A DNA stretch of 64,000 nucleotides from Promerops cafer (GCA_013398275.1 VZSE01005864.1:782372-846371), one strand, 5' to 3'. Shown: positions 46,754-59,807, counted from the stretch's first letter. Numbers and translations: made by a program. Notes: a model not told the origin generated them from the letters alone.

Positions 46754-49700
46754 CATTCAAAGTGTTTTTATCCCAAACCCAACAAAGTTCTGGAAACCAG
46801 CACCAGCAGCCTGGGTTTGAGCCTTCAAAAAAGATGGGCATCCCTGCAGCTGACAGGCCTGCTATGGGGACTCCTTGGTGGCTGCTGTAACTCCAAAGCA
46901 CTCCAAGTATCCAGAGTGGTTAATTGTTGCAGGAGAACTGTCTTTTCCTTTGAATTTAGCTGTCACCTTGCATTATGCTGTGCTGTACTGCCTGGTTCTG
47001 GCACACTGTGTCACGAAACATAAAATCCGACAGGATGCAGTCTAAGTCTTGCAGGTTAAAATTTAAAGGCAAACTCAGTAATATTTGATCAGTTACCTGC
47101 TGTCGGTTCAGATAAAGGGCTTGATCTCCACGAGCTTTTAACTGGTTAGAAGCAAACTTGCACATGGCACAGGGCTGCTCTCAGCTCTGCAGCAGCGTGA
47201 ACTGGGGAGTGTCAAAACAGCTCAGGTGCGCTTGGAACTGTTAAAAATTAACCCACCTGGCTCTTTTTTTAATGTTTTAAGAAAATGATCAAACTATACC
47301 CCTATTTACTAGTCTCTGTGGGTGACACCAGATTCTGGGTAGTTGTTTCAAGAGGAAAATCACCTGAAAAACCCAAAGGAATGGCTTTATTCTGCTGAAA
47401 TTTGTACAACCCTCCCCCCGCAGTTTTAACACACTGCACTTTCAGAGCCTTTCTGCCAGCACTGATGGGCTTTCCTGATCTGGTTTCATGAACAATCTCA
47501 GTGTGTTTGTTGACTGCCCACACGTACACAGCACCTGTATAAATCACCATCTGCATGAAAGCATCAGAAGCTGGTCAGGATGAAATAAAAGCTAAAATCC
47601 CAACATTTTCCTTCATCCCTTTCCCCACACTCCTGCTTTTCTGTGACCTGTTTATCAGTATGAGAACCAAATCTGTTTCGGAAACTTCAGTGTCATGGTT
47701 ACATTTTGGGAGGAAGGAACAGATGGAATAGATTAATTAGTCAAACTATGTTTAAGTAGAAAGGCATTTCTTTCCATGAGTAGCCAAAGGCTAGAAAGAA
47801 CATGTAAGGGACAAGGAGAAGTGCCTCAGGACTTCTTCCTTGCTGGAACAGCTTCCCAGTTTCAGACTTTCAGCAGCATAAAGAGTCTTTGATTTCAGCT
47901 CCTATTTAGAAGTAGGTCAGGAGGTGCCTGATTTTCAGGAGGGCAACTGCTCCCTTCAGCTTATTAAAAGTAGCCACTCCAAAACATTTCCTGCATGTTA
48001 TTTTTATAGGGACTCTGGTGTAGAAAGATTCCAACCAGCTACTCCTGCAATCTGCATGGAAGCAAATGTCCCTGCTGCTGGGATGCATCACTGCTTGCTC
48101 TTGCTCATCAGCAAGTGCCTGCCTAATACAGTGAACCATCATCTGTCTCCAGTTTTCCAGAGCCTTGGGCAGATCCTCATTTCATCACCTCCCCATTTTT
48201 CCTGCTTGGAACAGAAGACTTGCCACCACACTTCTGACCCCGGTGTTGTGAGCTGCAAGGAAGCTGCGCCAGACACGGCACTGCCTCAGAAATTCAACAC
48301 GACTTTGTTTAGCACCAGTATTGATCTGTGACTGGTGATACCACCCTGTGTGAGAAAACAAAGCCTGCAGTACAGCTGGTTTGGAAATCAGGTTTCAGTG
48401 GGTAACTCCAGCCTGTTTCATCCCTGTGTCTGGCCTGGTAGCATGCACTGCAAGGCTTTTGGCTTGGGTTCAGTCATCCTACCTAAGAGTAGATACTTAA
48501 ACAAGACACCTACCTGAGGATTTTGATCATAGTAATATCCTTTACCAGACAGTGGAGAGGAATATGCCTATCCTGAATGCAATTTAGTTTTCTTTATGGG
48601 CCTGTTTTTTTTGCCACAGATTGCAAAGGGGGTCACTGACAACCTGACTTAGGTACTGATCAGCTGAGCACCAAGCAGAACTCAGCACCTTCCTCCTGCT
48701 GATTTGGTTTCAAAGGCACAGTTCCCACAAGTAATCATATTTACCAACTAAAATGTGTTAATTCACTCTCTGACAACTTTTAGAGATTGTGTTTTAGTGC
48801 TGTTTCTGTTTTTATTTTCTGTCACGGACAGAAGGGGAAGATGGGCAGAAGTCTGGGATGGAAACAGTTATTTCAAATAACAAAGTCAGGAAAGATTTTG
48901 GCCAAGAGGAAGATTTAAATCTAACCCAGATGTAGCTCACTGGTGTCTGGAACAGGAGAGATGGTCCCAATCACAGAGTAGCACCCAAGGCTGGCTCAGG
49001 AAGCAGAGGGATGTCTGTTGGTTGAGGAAAAAACTGTTTGCCTAGCCCCCAGCCAAAGGAAATGTCCCAGGACTGCAGCTGGGCAGTGCGGGATCAGGGA
49101 AAGGATGGAGCTTTGAAAGCAAATCCTGCTGGCTTCCTTTCTGCTTGGCAAAGGACTGAAAGAGTTGAAATAAGTAGGAACAGGGTCTCGGGAGGAGGAA
49201 GAAGGTCTTCTACTTAATGTGTGGTGTCTGAGCAGGGCTCTGTGCCCCCTCCCTCCCTGCTGCCCTGGGGTGAGCTGGCATGACCCAGGATGAACCTGTG
49301 CAATCCCCTGCCTCATCACTGCATCCTGGAGCCAGGAGCCAGCTTGTATCAGAGAGGTATCACCACATGCCAAATGTCTGAGAGGACAGGTACATGTGCA
49401 GCTATACACCAGGTGTGCTTGTACAGCAGGCTTGACTTTTTTAAAAGCAGTTTTCTGAGATAGGCTTAAAAATTGCTTTAAATTCAGTGTATTTGTCATG
49501 TCTTTGCTACAGTTATGAGCAGAAAGGTAGGAAAAGAAGCAAGGAAGCAAGAAAGAGATTTCTTTCCTGGTTACTTTACAGTAACCCTGGGTACTAAGAT
49601 CTGGAATAAACCTCACAGTAGAAAACACTCTGGGTACTATACTCATTGTGGGGCTTAGTCTCAGCAAAACAGATGGGAAAAAAAAAATATCACAAGAGGT

Positions 49701-52700
49701 CTGTTTAGCAAAGCATTATTTGAAAGATCAAAGAAACAACATGTAGATTGTAGTGATCATTGTTAGATAATATTTTTTTTTTGTAAATAGTGCTATTTGC
49801 TGAGAAAACCTGGCTCACAGCTCCCTTTATCTCAGTCTAGTCACCTACTTTTTAAGAAAGTTGAAATCACATTGTTCAAAATATTTTGCTCCAAGACTAA
49901 CATTAACAAGGTAATACAGAGCAACCAGGGACCTGCTGATCTATAGCTTATACTTCCAAAATTCTGACCTGGACTGGGAACATCTCAGAACAAGGCTGAG
50001 ACATGGGCATGATCCCATTCCAAAATATAGGTGAACACCAACAAACCCGGACCTGTTTTGAAGGCCTTTAGAATGATGCTGTATATCTGTGTAGTAATTC
50101 CATGTATTCAGACCTTGCACAGAGCTGGAAAATGGATTTCAGTCTTTCCTCACTTTGCTAACCTCCATTGGAGGTGAGGATCCATGCACAGGGAATTTGA
50201 GGCCATGTAAAGTAGGTACTGTAGCCACTTTACTAGTGGCTTTTCATGGGCTTTTTAGGAGTAGTCTGTGAACCCTTGGGTGATTTCATCCAGAGGCTGT
50301 AAGCCATGGCAGTATAATTTTAGGATGGTGGTGTGGTTATTGGATTTGTGGTAGCATTAACTCATCTCTCTGTATTTTTCTTTAAAGAGAGGGATTAATG
50401 AAAGCAGGATAATTTTCAGAAGGGGGTTCTTTGGCTGACAGCAAGCATGTGCTTGCTGGTGAAAGGGTTGTTGAGAGTAGGGGTACAGGGTCAGGATTCT
50501 AGGGGATGCAGGAGTGGCATCCTGGCAGGAAAGAAATGGAGCTTGTAAGTGAAAAATACTTCTGGTTTGGGAAAGCAGAGTAAAAAGTCCAGGGAATAAA
50601 TATGGGCTCCCAACTTCAGTGCCACCCTGAAACATGCATCCTTCTGGGGAAAGAGTGAGCTCTTGGCATGGTATGAAACAGCCTGGGAAATGCCGTGGTT
50701 TGCACAAGGTGATGCCTCTGGGTTCTGTGTGTCTCTGCAAAGCAGGGTCAGCTAAATTCAACTGAGGGGTCTGCAAAAGCTGCACAGCCTGGCCCAGCCT
50801 CTCCAGAAGGAACTGCTGTTCCTTGAAACCACAGTAACCATCGGTAATCCGATTTTAACACTTCGCTACCACTGATGTCTCCCCAACACTGATTCCAAAC
50901 GTGGTGAGTCTCTGGTGCTGTTGTCAGCCACCACAAAGCCAGCATGAAAAAACCCCACCACTGAAAAACCTGCATCATTAAAATACAGAAATAAATAAAT
51001 AAGTAAATTTCCTATATACTTCAGTAATCAAAAACCCTGGCTGTTTTGCCTTTTTCTTTGGTAAAGAGGTATCCTTGCTCACAGTCTGGGTTCCATGGAT
51101 ACCACGAGCAACTCCAACTTTGTGCCTTTAATGCTTGCACTGTAGAAAATGCTGTTTAAATATTCATGCTGACCCTAGAAAGCTATCCACTCGGCCATCT
51201 GGAGGACTCCCATACCCCATGCACTGGTGTTTTATTTTGAAGGATATATTCCGACCACACTGACAAGGCTAAATAGGCTATTGGTCCATTTGTTTTGTAA
51301 CTGCTATTTAGTTACCTCTCAGGATGTCAGCTCGATTTATCTGTGTGGAGGAGAAGAATTCTTCAATAAAACTATAGATAAATAGGAGCAAGAGCTGCGG
51401 ATGGATAGGAGGTTACTCATTCCCACTGTCGCTGCCGTGCATGGAAGTGACCTTGTCTGGAACCAGCTAACCTTGCACCTTGTGATTCACATGAAAATTC
51501 AAAGCCAAACCCTGGCAGGTCAGAGGGAGAACCCAGCCTTGTGTTTAAGGAAAAAAGGGATTTGCTTGTTCAGGCAGTGCTGGGGTTGTGTACTGCACAG
51601 GGACACGGAATGCATTCTGCCCAGGGCTAGAGGGAAATGAATGGAGAAGGAACACATTTAATTTGAAGTGGGAAGGAAAATGAGTGTGCGACATCAGAGA
51701 GAGCCAGGAAGAGGAGAAAATGCTCCGTGAAGCAGAGCAGGCAAGGTAAAGGTGTCAAAATCCTGCAGCTGGTCTTGCAAGGAAGGGCCAGTTCCTCAGG
51801 GCTGCCTGCCTGTGGTGCCTTGAGACGGGAACAGAAACGGCCCCAGTTTCATTCCCCAGATTCCAAAAAGGCATTGTTTGTAGTAAAGGAAGGATTGTGG
51901 CCATCATGGCTCTCCACGGGCAACTCCACTGTCCAGGGATCTGCAAAGTCACCAGAAACACATGCAGTGGCAAAAGCCTTTTGCCATTCACTGTCTGGTC
52001 CCTGAGACACCCCACCAATATTGCCACAGAAGATGAGGTGAAATGTTCATGATTAACAATGTTTATTTTGGCCTTTTCTCTCCAGTTTGGGTGTGGGGGC
52101 AGCGGCGCTGGTGCTATTTGGCTGATTTATTTATGTTCAGAAGGAGGGTGGAGGAAGGGGGCGTATATCCATGGTCACGCTGACTTTTTCAAGCTGCTTT
52201 GGAAGAAAGTGCACACTTAATTGGCATTCAAAGTGCATCTCTGGCTCCTATCTCTCAGTAATGCTTGAATAGATTGTGGTGTGTACAAACCTGGCAATAA
52301 CTCCACTCTGGACTGACAAGAGTTAGGAAACACTGCTTAATTCTTCTATTTCATTTTACTTTTTTCGGTCTTGGAGAGAATTTTATTCTTTGCTGCTTGA
52401 TCATTTTCCCTGTGATTCATGTCCTTTCAGGAAATAGTAATTGACAAAAATAAAGCACTTGGGTTGTTATTTAGTGAGCTCCAGCTAAATTCACGCAGTC
52501 CTGCTTAAGAATCTATGCCCTCCGTGCCACATTTGTTTTAAGCTTCCAGTCTCTTCTAGACAGATTTTTTCCCCCCATGCAGGCACAAAAGCACTTTAGT
52601 CAGCACAAATTTGGAGGTAGAACAAAAAGCCTGTAATAGCATATCTCGTGCTGCTATCAATTTTCCACTGGTGAAGCACTGGGGTACATGAAGTCCTTTG

Positions 52701-52787
52701 TCTGTATTCTGAAGTCAGCTTTGGTGACATTACATGACCAACTACAATGTTATAGCGTGTTCCACATTGGTTTGAATTGTAACTTAG
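46754..52787. other. Unique DNA, no gene recognised; short AAAT microsatellite
   Basis: An imperfect (AAAT)n lies at 50989-51008. AT-rich, repeat-free blocks at about 51.14-51.37 and 52.04-52.56 kb may be conserved non-coding elements. A 223-codon minus-strand frame at 48996-49667 lacks splice flanks and has unstructured, Ser/Arg/His-rich content, so it is not called. Confidence 0.3.
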
Positions 52788-52830
52788 GGAAAAAAAAAAA
52801 GGAAAAAAAAAGAGAGAATAAAATAAAGAT
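52788..52830. repeat. A-rich purine tract
   Basis: AGGG is followed by an A11 run, GG, an A9 run and GAGAGAATAAAATAAAG. It could be an old poly(A) tail of a plus-strand insertion, but no retrocopy body was recognised to the left. Confidence 0.75.
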
Positions 52831-52879
52831 GTCCTGGAATGTGGCCAGGGCATAATGATTTCAATTCTGAAGAAATCCA

Positions 52880-53225
52880 ACAACCAATTATACTAAATTC
52901 AACATTTTCATGTATGATAAGTTTAAAATCTCCTCTAATCAAATAGGGGAAACCCTTTTCCCCTATTTTGCTATGGTTTTAGTTACCAGTAGGCCTCTAA
53001 AAATCTGTTTCTGCTTAAAAAGAAACCTTGAAAGGTTATATTTACTATATGTATGAAAAAGGATTGAATGATACAATTACACATTTTAGAATACTAAAGC
53101 AATGTATAAGAGACTAATCACGATCCCAAATTCAATTTTCAAACCTTTAATTGATCCCATCCCAAAGGTAACATTCTATCTTAATTGCCATGCTGAAATG
53201 GTTGCAATTACGTAAAATAAAACTA
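52880..53225. promoter_or_regulatory. AT-rich block with hairpin, possible conserved non-coding element
   Basis: A repeat-free AT-rich block with GACTAATCACGATCC, TTTAATTGATCCC and TTAATTGCCATGC segments. It contains the perfect hairpin at 52941-52968. Enhancer identity is inferred from composition only. Confidence 0.3.
52941..52968. repeat. Perfect 12-bp hairpin with 4-base loop
   Basis: AAATAGGGGAAA at 52941-52952 is mirrored by TTTCCCCTATTT at 52957-52968 around the loop CCCT. This is the most compact stem-loop seen in the window. Confidence 0.85.
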
Positions 53226-54379
53226 TTCATTGGTAACTGGAAAAAGTCTGCTCATTAAGCACATGACGGCCAGCCTTGAAAATACTTGATTGCAAAAGGA
53301 TGCAACCACTTTGCTTATATTTCCTTTTCTGGTTAAACTCTCCTTCACATATGTTGAGTTTGTTCCAAAAAGCCACACACGCACAACAACGAGTTGGAGA
53401 TGGAACACGGTGCTGTGCGTGTCTGTGCTCCTGCACCTCCCGGCGCAAAGCCACCTTTGGGGAGGGAAGAAGGGACTAGAAGGACAAGGGACCTCGGTGC
53501 TAGCCTGCTCAGCTGGCACTGTGATCTCTAAAGGTGCTCCATGAGAAGGGAGCTCCTCTGGAGCACTGAACAAATGCAGGAAATAATAAGGGACAACTTC
53601 ATCCCAAGTTAAAATGGGAAGTTGCACTGTGGGATACATAGGTATTCCTGCAGAGGTGTCACACAACTTGCAGAACTAGGTAAGGTTGAGATCTTCTCTG
53701 TTTCTTTGGAAACCAAAGTAAAAGCAAAGGAAACTTGTGGTTTTCTAGAGGTGGCAGTAGATGTTGGTGAAGGTAGACTGACAGCTTTTTTATTATTGCC
53801 AAGAGAGCCTGAGCCACTCTCAATTTGATATCAGCACCTGTGACACTTGGAACGCTGCCTCACTGGATGCAAATGTCATGTAAATAGTTAGGAGGTGCTT
53901 ATTCATTACTGTTACTCTTCTTATTCAACCTCTCTAAGACACAACTGTCCAGCTGAGACGAGCACATCCATAAGAATTCACCAGAACTGGGAACAGACAC
54001 AAGACCTTCAGCTGTGGTGACAGTGGATCACTGGGACAAACTATTGCAGAGACAAAAACACCTCATTTTTTTCCCTCTGATCTCATCCCAGCAAAGCTGG
54101 ATGCCTTTCCAGGAGTTAACCTCCAGTCAAACATACATCACTCTACTCCCTTTGGGAATAAAAGGATGAATGTCTTCAATCTGTGGTATACAGGAGGTCA
54201 AAAGCTCTGGTCCTAAATACCTGACTTCCAAGTAACTCTCCAAGTAAATCCATCATATGGAGGTGTTGAAAATAATCCCCTTCTACAACATGGGAAGTTT
54301 CCTTAGTGAGTGCCATCTTCTCAGCCTGAGTGCAGGTTTGGAGCTGTGTGGTACTTGGGTCTGCATAAACTCAGTGAAA
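53226..54379. other. Unique DNA, no gene recognised
   Basis: A 147-codon minus-strand frame at 53223-53666 has no splice support. Nothing else was seen. Confidence 0.3.
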
Positions 54380-54475
54380 AGACATTCCCCATCCCAAGGA
54401 GCTCCTGTCCAGGTGGAAGATGAGATACAGAGAAGATACAGACAGATGGGGAAGCACCAGGTAAGGCTGAAATGA
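54380..54475. repeat. Possible ancient amniote interspersed repeat fragment
   Basis: CATTCCCCATCCCAAGGAGC and GATACAGACAGATGGGGAAG resemble a widespread old amniote repeat pattern (CCCTGCCCCAAAGAGCTTACAATCT, then ACAGACAGATGGGGGAG). A good donor, CCAG|GTAAGG, at 54460/54461 with an acceptor at 54324 would make a 136-base exon, which may be repeat-derived. Confidence 0.3.
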
Positions 54476-54689
54476 TTATGCGTTTAATAAGCATCAACTG
54501 CAGCACACCAGCTGTGGCTTCTCAATCAACTTCTGTGTGGGGATTAAGTATTCTGGTTTTATACCAGTGAATTTCAGGATGCAGGACAGGTCACTGGACA
54601 TGCCCACCCCATGATATCCATAAATCTGTCCATGCTCATTACAGTCTCAGAAAACAGACCCTTTAGACTTCTCAGAGATACAGTCCAAG

Positions 54690-54870
54690 TGATGTAGGTG
54701 CCTGAAGTCAGCCCTGAGAGCCTGGGTTTCTGTTTGCCTTTAACAAGAGGACTTAGACGTCCGATGGGACTTGGCTGTCCAAGCCATTCAGGGATGCCAG
54801 TGCCAGCCAAATATTGCCTATATATATCTTTAAACATCTGAGCCTTTGAATGGCAGGGCGATGTAGTGAT
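54690..54870. repeat. Possible ancient TTAGGCRCCTAA-type interspersed repeat
   Basis: GTAGGTGCCTGAAG, GGACTTAGACGTCCGATGGG and GCCTATATATATCTTTAAAC followed by ATCTGAGCC resemble an old sauropsid repeat with paired TTAGGCGCCTAA motifs and an ATACCTTTGAGGATCTGGGCC tail. The family assignment is from memory of the pattern and is uncertain. The element explains the long open minus-strand frame at 54574-55284 only in part. Confidence 0.35.
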
Positions 54871-57708
54871 GAATAAATGCCTACTTGGACATAGAACAAA
54901 GATATCTGAGTGGCTGAATAGGCAGCATTTGAATTGTACAGAACACACAGATACTCTGTAAATGAATGGCTGTTCACTTGCTCCATCAATAGAAAAAATT
55001 GCTCTTTCTCTTTCTGAGTGCACAGTATTTGCAGTAAGAAGGACACACAGATAAAACCAAAAATCTATTTCATAAGCACTTGAGCAGACTTGTGAAAATA
55101 GAGCCAGTGCATCATTTTGCTGATGGAATCTAAAGTAGTGATTCAGATGGGAATCATCACTGGCCCTGCAGAAATTGGGGATCTGCACTCGTCCTGAGGC
55201 GTGCAGGCTGGTAAAGCAGGATTCCAAGCCTGACCTACTTTTGTCCCTACCTCGTTCCATCAGACCTAAATCCTGGTCCTGCATTCAGCCTGGAAGACTG
55301 TTGTGAATACAAATGATTCCAGGCATTGCTGATAGACTCAGAGGAGATCGAGTTCTGCATTTACTTGTACCATCCACACTTGGGAAATTCAGGGACTTTG
55401 AGGTCGTGCAAAATTGTTCCTCTAGCAAAATCAATGCACTTTTTTGTGTAAATCAGCTTTGGAACAGCTTCAGGTTTCTGTGGAGTATCAGTCTTCACTC
55501 ACAGAGAGGGTGAACCTCAGCACAAAAATTACTACCTGAAACTTTCCCGAACTTTACTAAAATAGAAATAAAAGGCCATATTCTTAGCTAGCATAAGCTG
55601 GCGCAGATCAGCTATATGACAATTACCATGTAGATCAGCAAGGCTTGCATTTATTTACCTGGCTGACCCACCTCTCCTATTGATCACTGCAGCTGAAATC
55701 TTCAATGTATAGTTTTGTTTGATGCAAAAGAAAACAAATTAAATGTTAACTTTAAACAAAACCACAGATCGTTATTCAGTTTGGTTTCAGCACACTGCTA
55801 AGATAACTCCGAGCTGTGAATGTTGTGGAGTTTGAAGATCATTTCAGCTTTACAATTCTGCTCCAGCACAGGGAAGATGCACTTTGGATAGTGGGACAAG
55901 TCTTTTCCATCAGTGCCCTTGGTCCTAATGTCACTTAGGGATCAGACAGCTGAGCCAGCACCATGGCAAGACTGATTGAAGATGTACCCTTGGGAAGAGG
56001 TAGGGCTTGCCTAAATGTCTCCTTCTTCTGATGCCTGACTCAAACTAGTCTAATTTGGGTACCCAGTAACAAACCTGCCTTCTCTGCCAAGGGATGTTTA
56101 TCATTTTCATTGGGTACAGACTTTTATAGGAGATTGTTACCTGATATCAACTGCAGCAAAAATGCTCCAAGCTCAGCCTGAGCAAATGAAAGAGAAAACC
56201 TGGAATGCTGGTTGTGCATGGAGCAAGGTGCTTGACTTAATTTCTGTTCAATTTGGGCTTTTAAGGCATTGTCTAATTAACAAGAACCCACAAAGAGACC
56301 AGCTGCTGTCTTGTAACAAGGAAAGGACTTGGTTTTCATTTCAGTCCACTGATAAAAATGGCTAAACTGGAACCCTTGCAATGTGAATTCTTGTCACCTG
56401 ACTGAAGTTTTGGTAACTTTAGGAACTCACACATCAAACTGCATTTTTCTGCTTTCATCCTTCACCAGTTCTACCCTTCTTCAGCTCTCATGAACATAAA
56501 CCCAGGAGGTGAAACAGAACCAAGGAAGACAAAGGACAGAGGGTGGTTCAGGTCTGCTGAGCAGTCTCAGGTGTAGCAGGGCAGAACTGGAAGAGCAGCT
56601 GTGCAGGTGCAGCCAGAACACCAGACAATGGGGGAAAACACTAATGCACTGCACAAAACATCCGGCCCCAAACACTATTAATCCCAGGCATGTGGAAGAG
56701 GGTGGGAAGCAGCAAGTACCTTGGGCAGTGGAGCACAGGCGGTGCCAGAGGTGCTGTAGGAGCCAGCACAGATCTGGGGGCAGACCCTGGGTACTCTAAT
56801 CCTCACCCTCCTCCTCTAACTGCTGTGCAGTGCTGATTTTTTCATCCAAGTCTCCTCAACTGCTTGGAAAGTGCAATCTGATAACACTGCTATGGAAGCT
56901 TCAGACCCACATGGGGTCATTGCATAACACCCCAAATAATGAAGGAGATATTTATGTCCTCTCAGTACAAAGCCAGTTAATAATCACCATTAGAAACAGC
57001 ATGAAACAAGAGCACACAAAGCAGAGTTCTCTCCACTCAGAGTGTAAATTGCATAGTACTCCAAGATGAAGGCATGTTGTATTCTTTCCATGGTTATATT
57101 TAAATCTGTGTTTTCTTTAATTTAAATCTGCTCTATAAAGATCTCAGCAATTTGAGACAAAAGTATCCTTTAAAAGCAGAAAAAAACCATGACATGATAG
57201 CATCCTTCATGCCAGGCTGGCCCTGTTGTGATTTTACATTGAGGGTGCATTTTAATTGATGAAATGTGCTACACAGCACAACTTGAAAAAGTAACAACCT
57301 TTAGTTACCATTTGGAAATGTGATGGAGGTGGCAGAAGTTAAACTCTTAGGACTAAATGAAATAACAGAAGCTCCCTATCCTTTCTTGAAGACGCTCATT
57401 AGTTTTCACTTTCTCACATTCTGTTTGCCATGGATTTCATCCAAGAATGACGGATGTAGAGTTATTAAGCAAGTGATAGTTTCAAAACTCCAAGTGTCAG
57501 TGCTCAGTGTGGGAGCTCAGTTACCTTACAGAGGCTGAAATACCCCTACCCTGGCGCTGGCATCGCCATGGAGGGAATGATCACACGGAAAGGTATGGTC
57601 AGAACAGCCTGAGAGACACAAGTCAGTTATAGGAATGGACGAATAAACAAATGAGGAATGCTTGAGGAATAATCTGGTGTTTGAATGCATCAGCACACAC
57701 AGAAAACT
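54871..57708. other. Unique DNA, no gene recognised
   Basis: The right part of a 236-codon minus-strand frame (54574-55284) lies here; it has no recognisable domain or splice flanks. A frame at 56862-57069 follows an acceptor-like ATTTTTTCATCCAAG and ends in a stop, but no other support exists. Confidence 0.3.
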
Positions 57709-57742
57709 GGGGGGGTGGGGGGGGAAAAGAGAAAAAAAAAGG
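57709..57742 (+). repeat. G-run with quadruplex potential plus purine tract
   Basis: Seven G, one T and eight G at 57709-57724 satisfy the four-run G3 pattern for a G-quadruplex. AAAAGAGAAAAAAAAAGG follows, giving a purine-only strand of more than 30 bases apart from the one T. Confidence 0.75.
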
Positions 57743-57934
57743 ATGGAGTATTAGTTTGCAGAAGGCAATGAACAAGCACCTTTTCTTAAGTTCAGTCCAG
57801 GGCTGGGATGCAGGGGTATCTCAAATACTGTAAGGTCTCTGTGAGGGAAGAGGCTTCTGATTCTGGGCTTGGGAGAGAAACCTGCATGTAGAGGTTGCTT
57901 TTCTCATTCCTGTGGGCCTGCTGACCAGTGATGG

Positions 57935-58035
57935 TCATAGAGTCATTGCCTGGTTTGGGTTGGAAGGGTCCTTAAAGGTCATACAGTTCAACCCCCCTGA
58001 ATGGGCAGGGTACCTGCCACCAGAAGTCCATAGGA
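57935..58035 (-). mobile_element. CR1 LINE, short 3' end fragment
   Basis: CATAGAGTCATTGCCTGG, TTTGGGTTGGAAGGGTCC, TTAAAGGTCATACAGTTCAA and CCCCCCTGAATGGGCAGGG correspond to the CR1 3' terminus in reverse orientation. The left (3') end is clear. The right end is uncertain and may extend a few tens of bases. Confidence 0.88.
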
Positions 58036-59531
58036 CATGCTCCATGGGCAGGCTACAAAAGGATAAATGAACCAGCTGGAGAACATGGAAAGCAAAGCAG
58101 TGCTGCAAAGCCTGGCCCTCCCCAACTGGGAAGCAGAAAAACAAAGAGCCCATATGATCCTTCCTCATTTTACCTTCCAAGTGACACAACTAACACACCT
58201 CCCTCCTTTTCCAAAGATTTGGAGATTTCCTCTGTCCCTGTTCACTTGTATCTCCTGCCTCTTGCTGACACAGAATGAATCAAGCCCATGTGTCAAGCAA
58301 GACCCTGCTTTTTTAAATTGCTTTTCCCACTTGATGAATTTGCTCACAAACTGAAGGGGAAACAAAAAATAACACTGAAAAAATCTGGTTATGTAGATTT
58401 TTTTCTCTCCTAGATGCAGTAAAAACCTAACAGGGGTCTGAGTGAGAAGCATGTTGAGCAGTTTCTCACTTGCTTTCCAAGCTCAAGTGATATGATGTGT
58501 GTCAGCTTGAATCAGTCTGCAGGTCTGGATGTCGAGTGCTGGCTGGTGGTTTCAATTCCACACCTGGAAGCCAGCAGGGTTGTATCTAGAACCAAAGTCT
58601 GAACTCTACTTGTGTAAGAGTTTCTCTGTTTAAACTACAAGCCTCAGCCTTCTTGTAAAGATTGGATTTTACTTCTGAGTTAACTGGAGACTCTTGTTAA
58701 CATCCAGCCTGGCAGTGGTTTAGACCGGCAGGAACCTTCCGGAGCAGCAGTGGACCTCACCAATTTTCTTTTTTCCCTGGAAACTAGAATCCTATGACAT
58801 TTGCCACCAGATTTTGTAGAGGACTCTGTTCTAGAGAGGAAAAAAAATTGATTTAAGCCCATTCCAAAGTGTAGTGCTTTTGAGTTAGTAGCTAGTCCCT
58901 ATTCCTACTGACTGAGATTTTAAAGCCCCATTGCAGAAGATACTGTGACCCGGTAGTTCCTAGCCTTGGCTTTTGTTATGGCTTTCCCACTCCCTCTGAT
59001 CCTGTCTTCTTCATCTGCTCTCTCAGGCACCCATTGCTGGGCCTTTCCTCTGTTTTGGATTCGTGCCTGCATCTCCAGCGCGTCGCTGTCCTTTCCCAGG
59101 GCTTTCCTGTCAGTTCCTTTGTGTACACTCATCTTTCATTGAGGCCTTCAGACCGCCTCAATTTGTCTTGTGCTCTCTAACACATTTTGGGCAGCCCTGA
59201 TGGTATTCTCCAAATACATATTTTGCTGCAAGTCCACACGTTTATTCTTTACTGGTCTTAGTCTTCCTGTAACCTTAATTAGAAATGTAATTAGATGATG
59301 GCTGCTATTCCTTGGGAGCTCCCAAGCATGCACTAATTGATAGCCCCCCATTACTCACTATGAGCCATAGAAAAATCCATTTGCTGTAACAGCTGCTGCA
59401 GGGTACGGATGGGAAACAAGGTGTCAGGGCATTTCTAGAAAGGTCCAGAAGAAAATGAACTTTCTGAATGTAATAGAGTGCCTTCAGGAATGGATGAGGG
59501 CTGATTTATCTCCGCTCTACCAATTATATCA
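58036..59531. other. Unique DNA, no gene recognised
   Basis: A 70-codon charged minus-strand frame at 58920-59132 has no clear splice pair. A repeat-free block at 59.18-59.35 kb with ACCTTAATTAGAAATGTAAT may be a conserved non-coding element. Confidence 0.3.
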
Positions 59532-59807
59532 TTAGAATTCGTGCCAGTAAGAATTTTTAACATACGGTTTGCTGATGGGTTCATGAAAACAGGGCTGGTC
59601 TGGACCTGGAGAAATCCCCTGTGAGAGCCTCTGTCCAAAAGCTGGCTTGTTCCTGGCAGAGATTTGTTGAGCATATTCTTTAGCATGCTCTGTTACAGTG
59701 GCCTGGGCATGTCCTAAGGAGTTTTTTCCTGCAAGGTCTGGAAAAAGAACAGGAGCAGCAATAACATCCAATGGAGAGTCAAAGTATTTGAGAGCTTCCA
59801 GGGGCAC
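59532..59807 (-). other. Open frame of uncertain status, minus strand, unrecognised
   Basis: Reading leftwards, an acceptor-like CAGCTCTTACAGCTGTCAG leads into a frame that reads VPLEALKYFDSPLDVIAAPV and continues through SLGHAQATVTEHAKEYAQQI for 90 codons to a stop at 59532. The composition is balanced and protein-like. No donor, domain or family is recognised. An exon, a very old retroelement remnant, or chance all remain possible. Confidence 0.18.

Noticed and set aside
48996..49667. 223-codon minus-strand frame
   Set aside because: No splice flanks, no domain, and unstructured Ser/Arg/His-rich composition; frames near this length occur several times here by chance.
54574..55284. 236-codon minus-strand frame, the longest in the window
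   Set aside because: No recognisable domain, no splice support, and part of it overlaps a probable ancient repeat.
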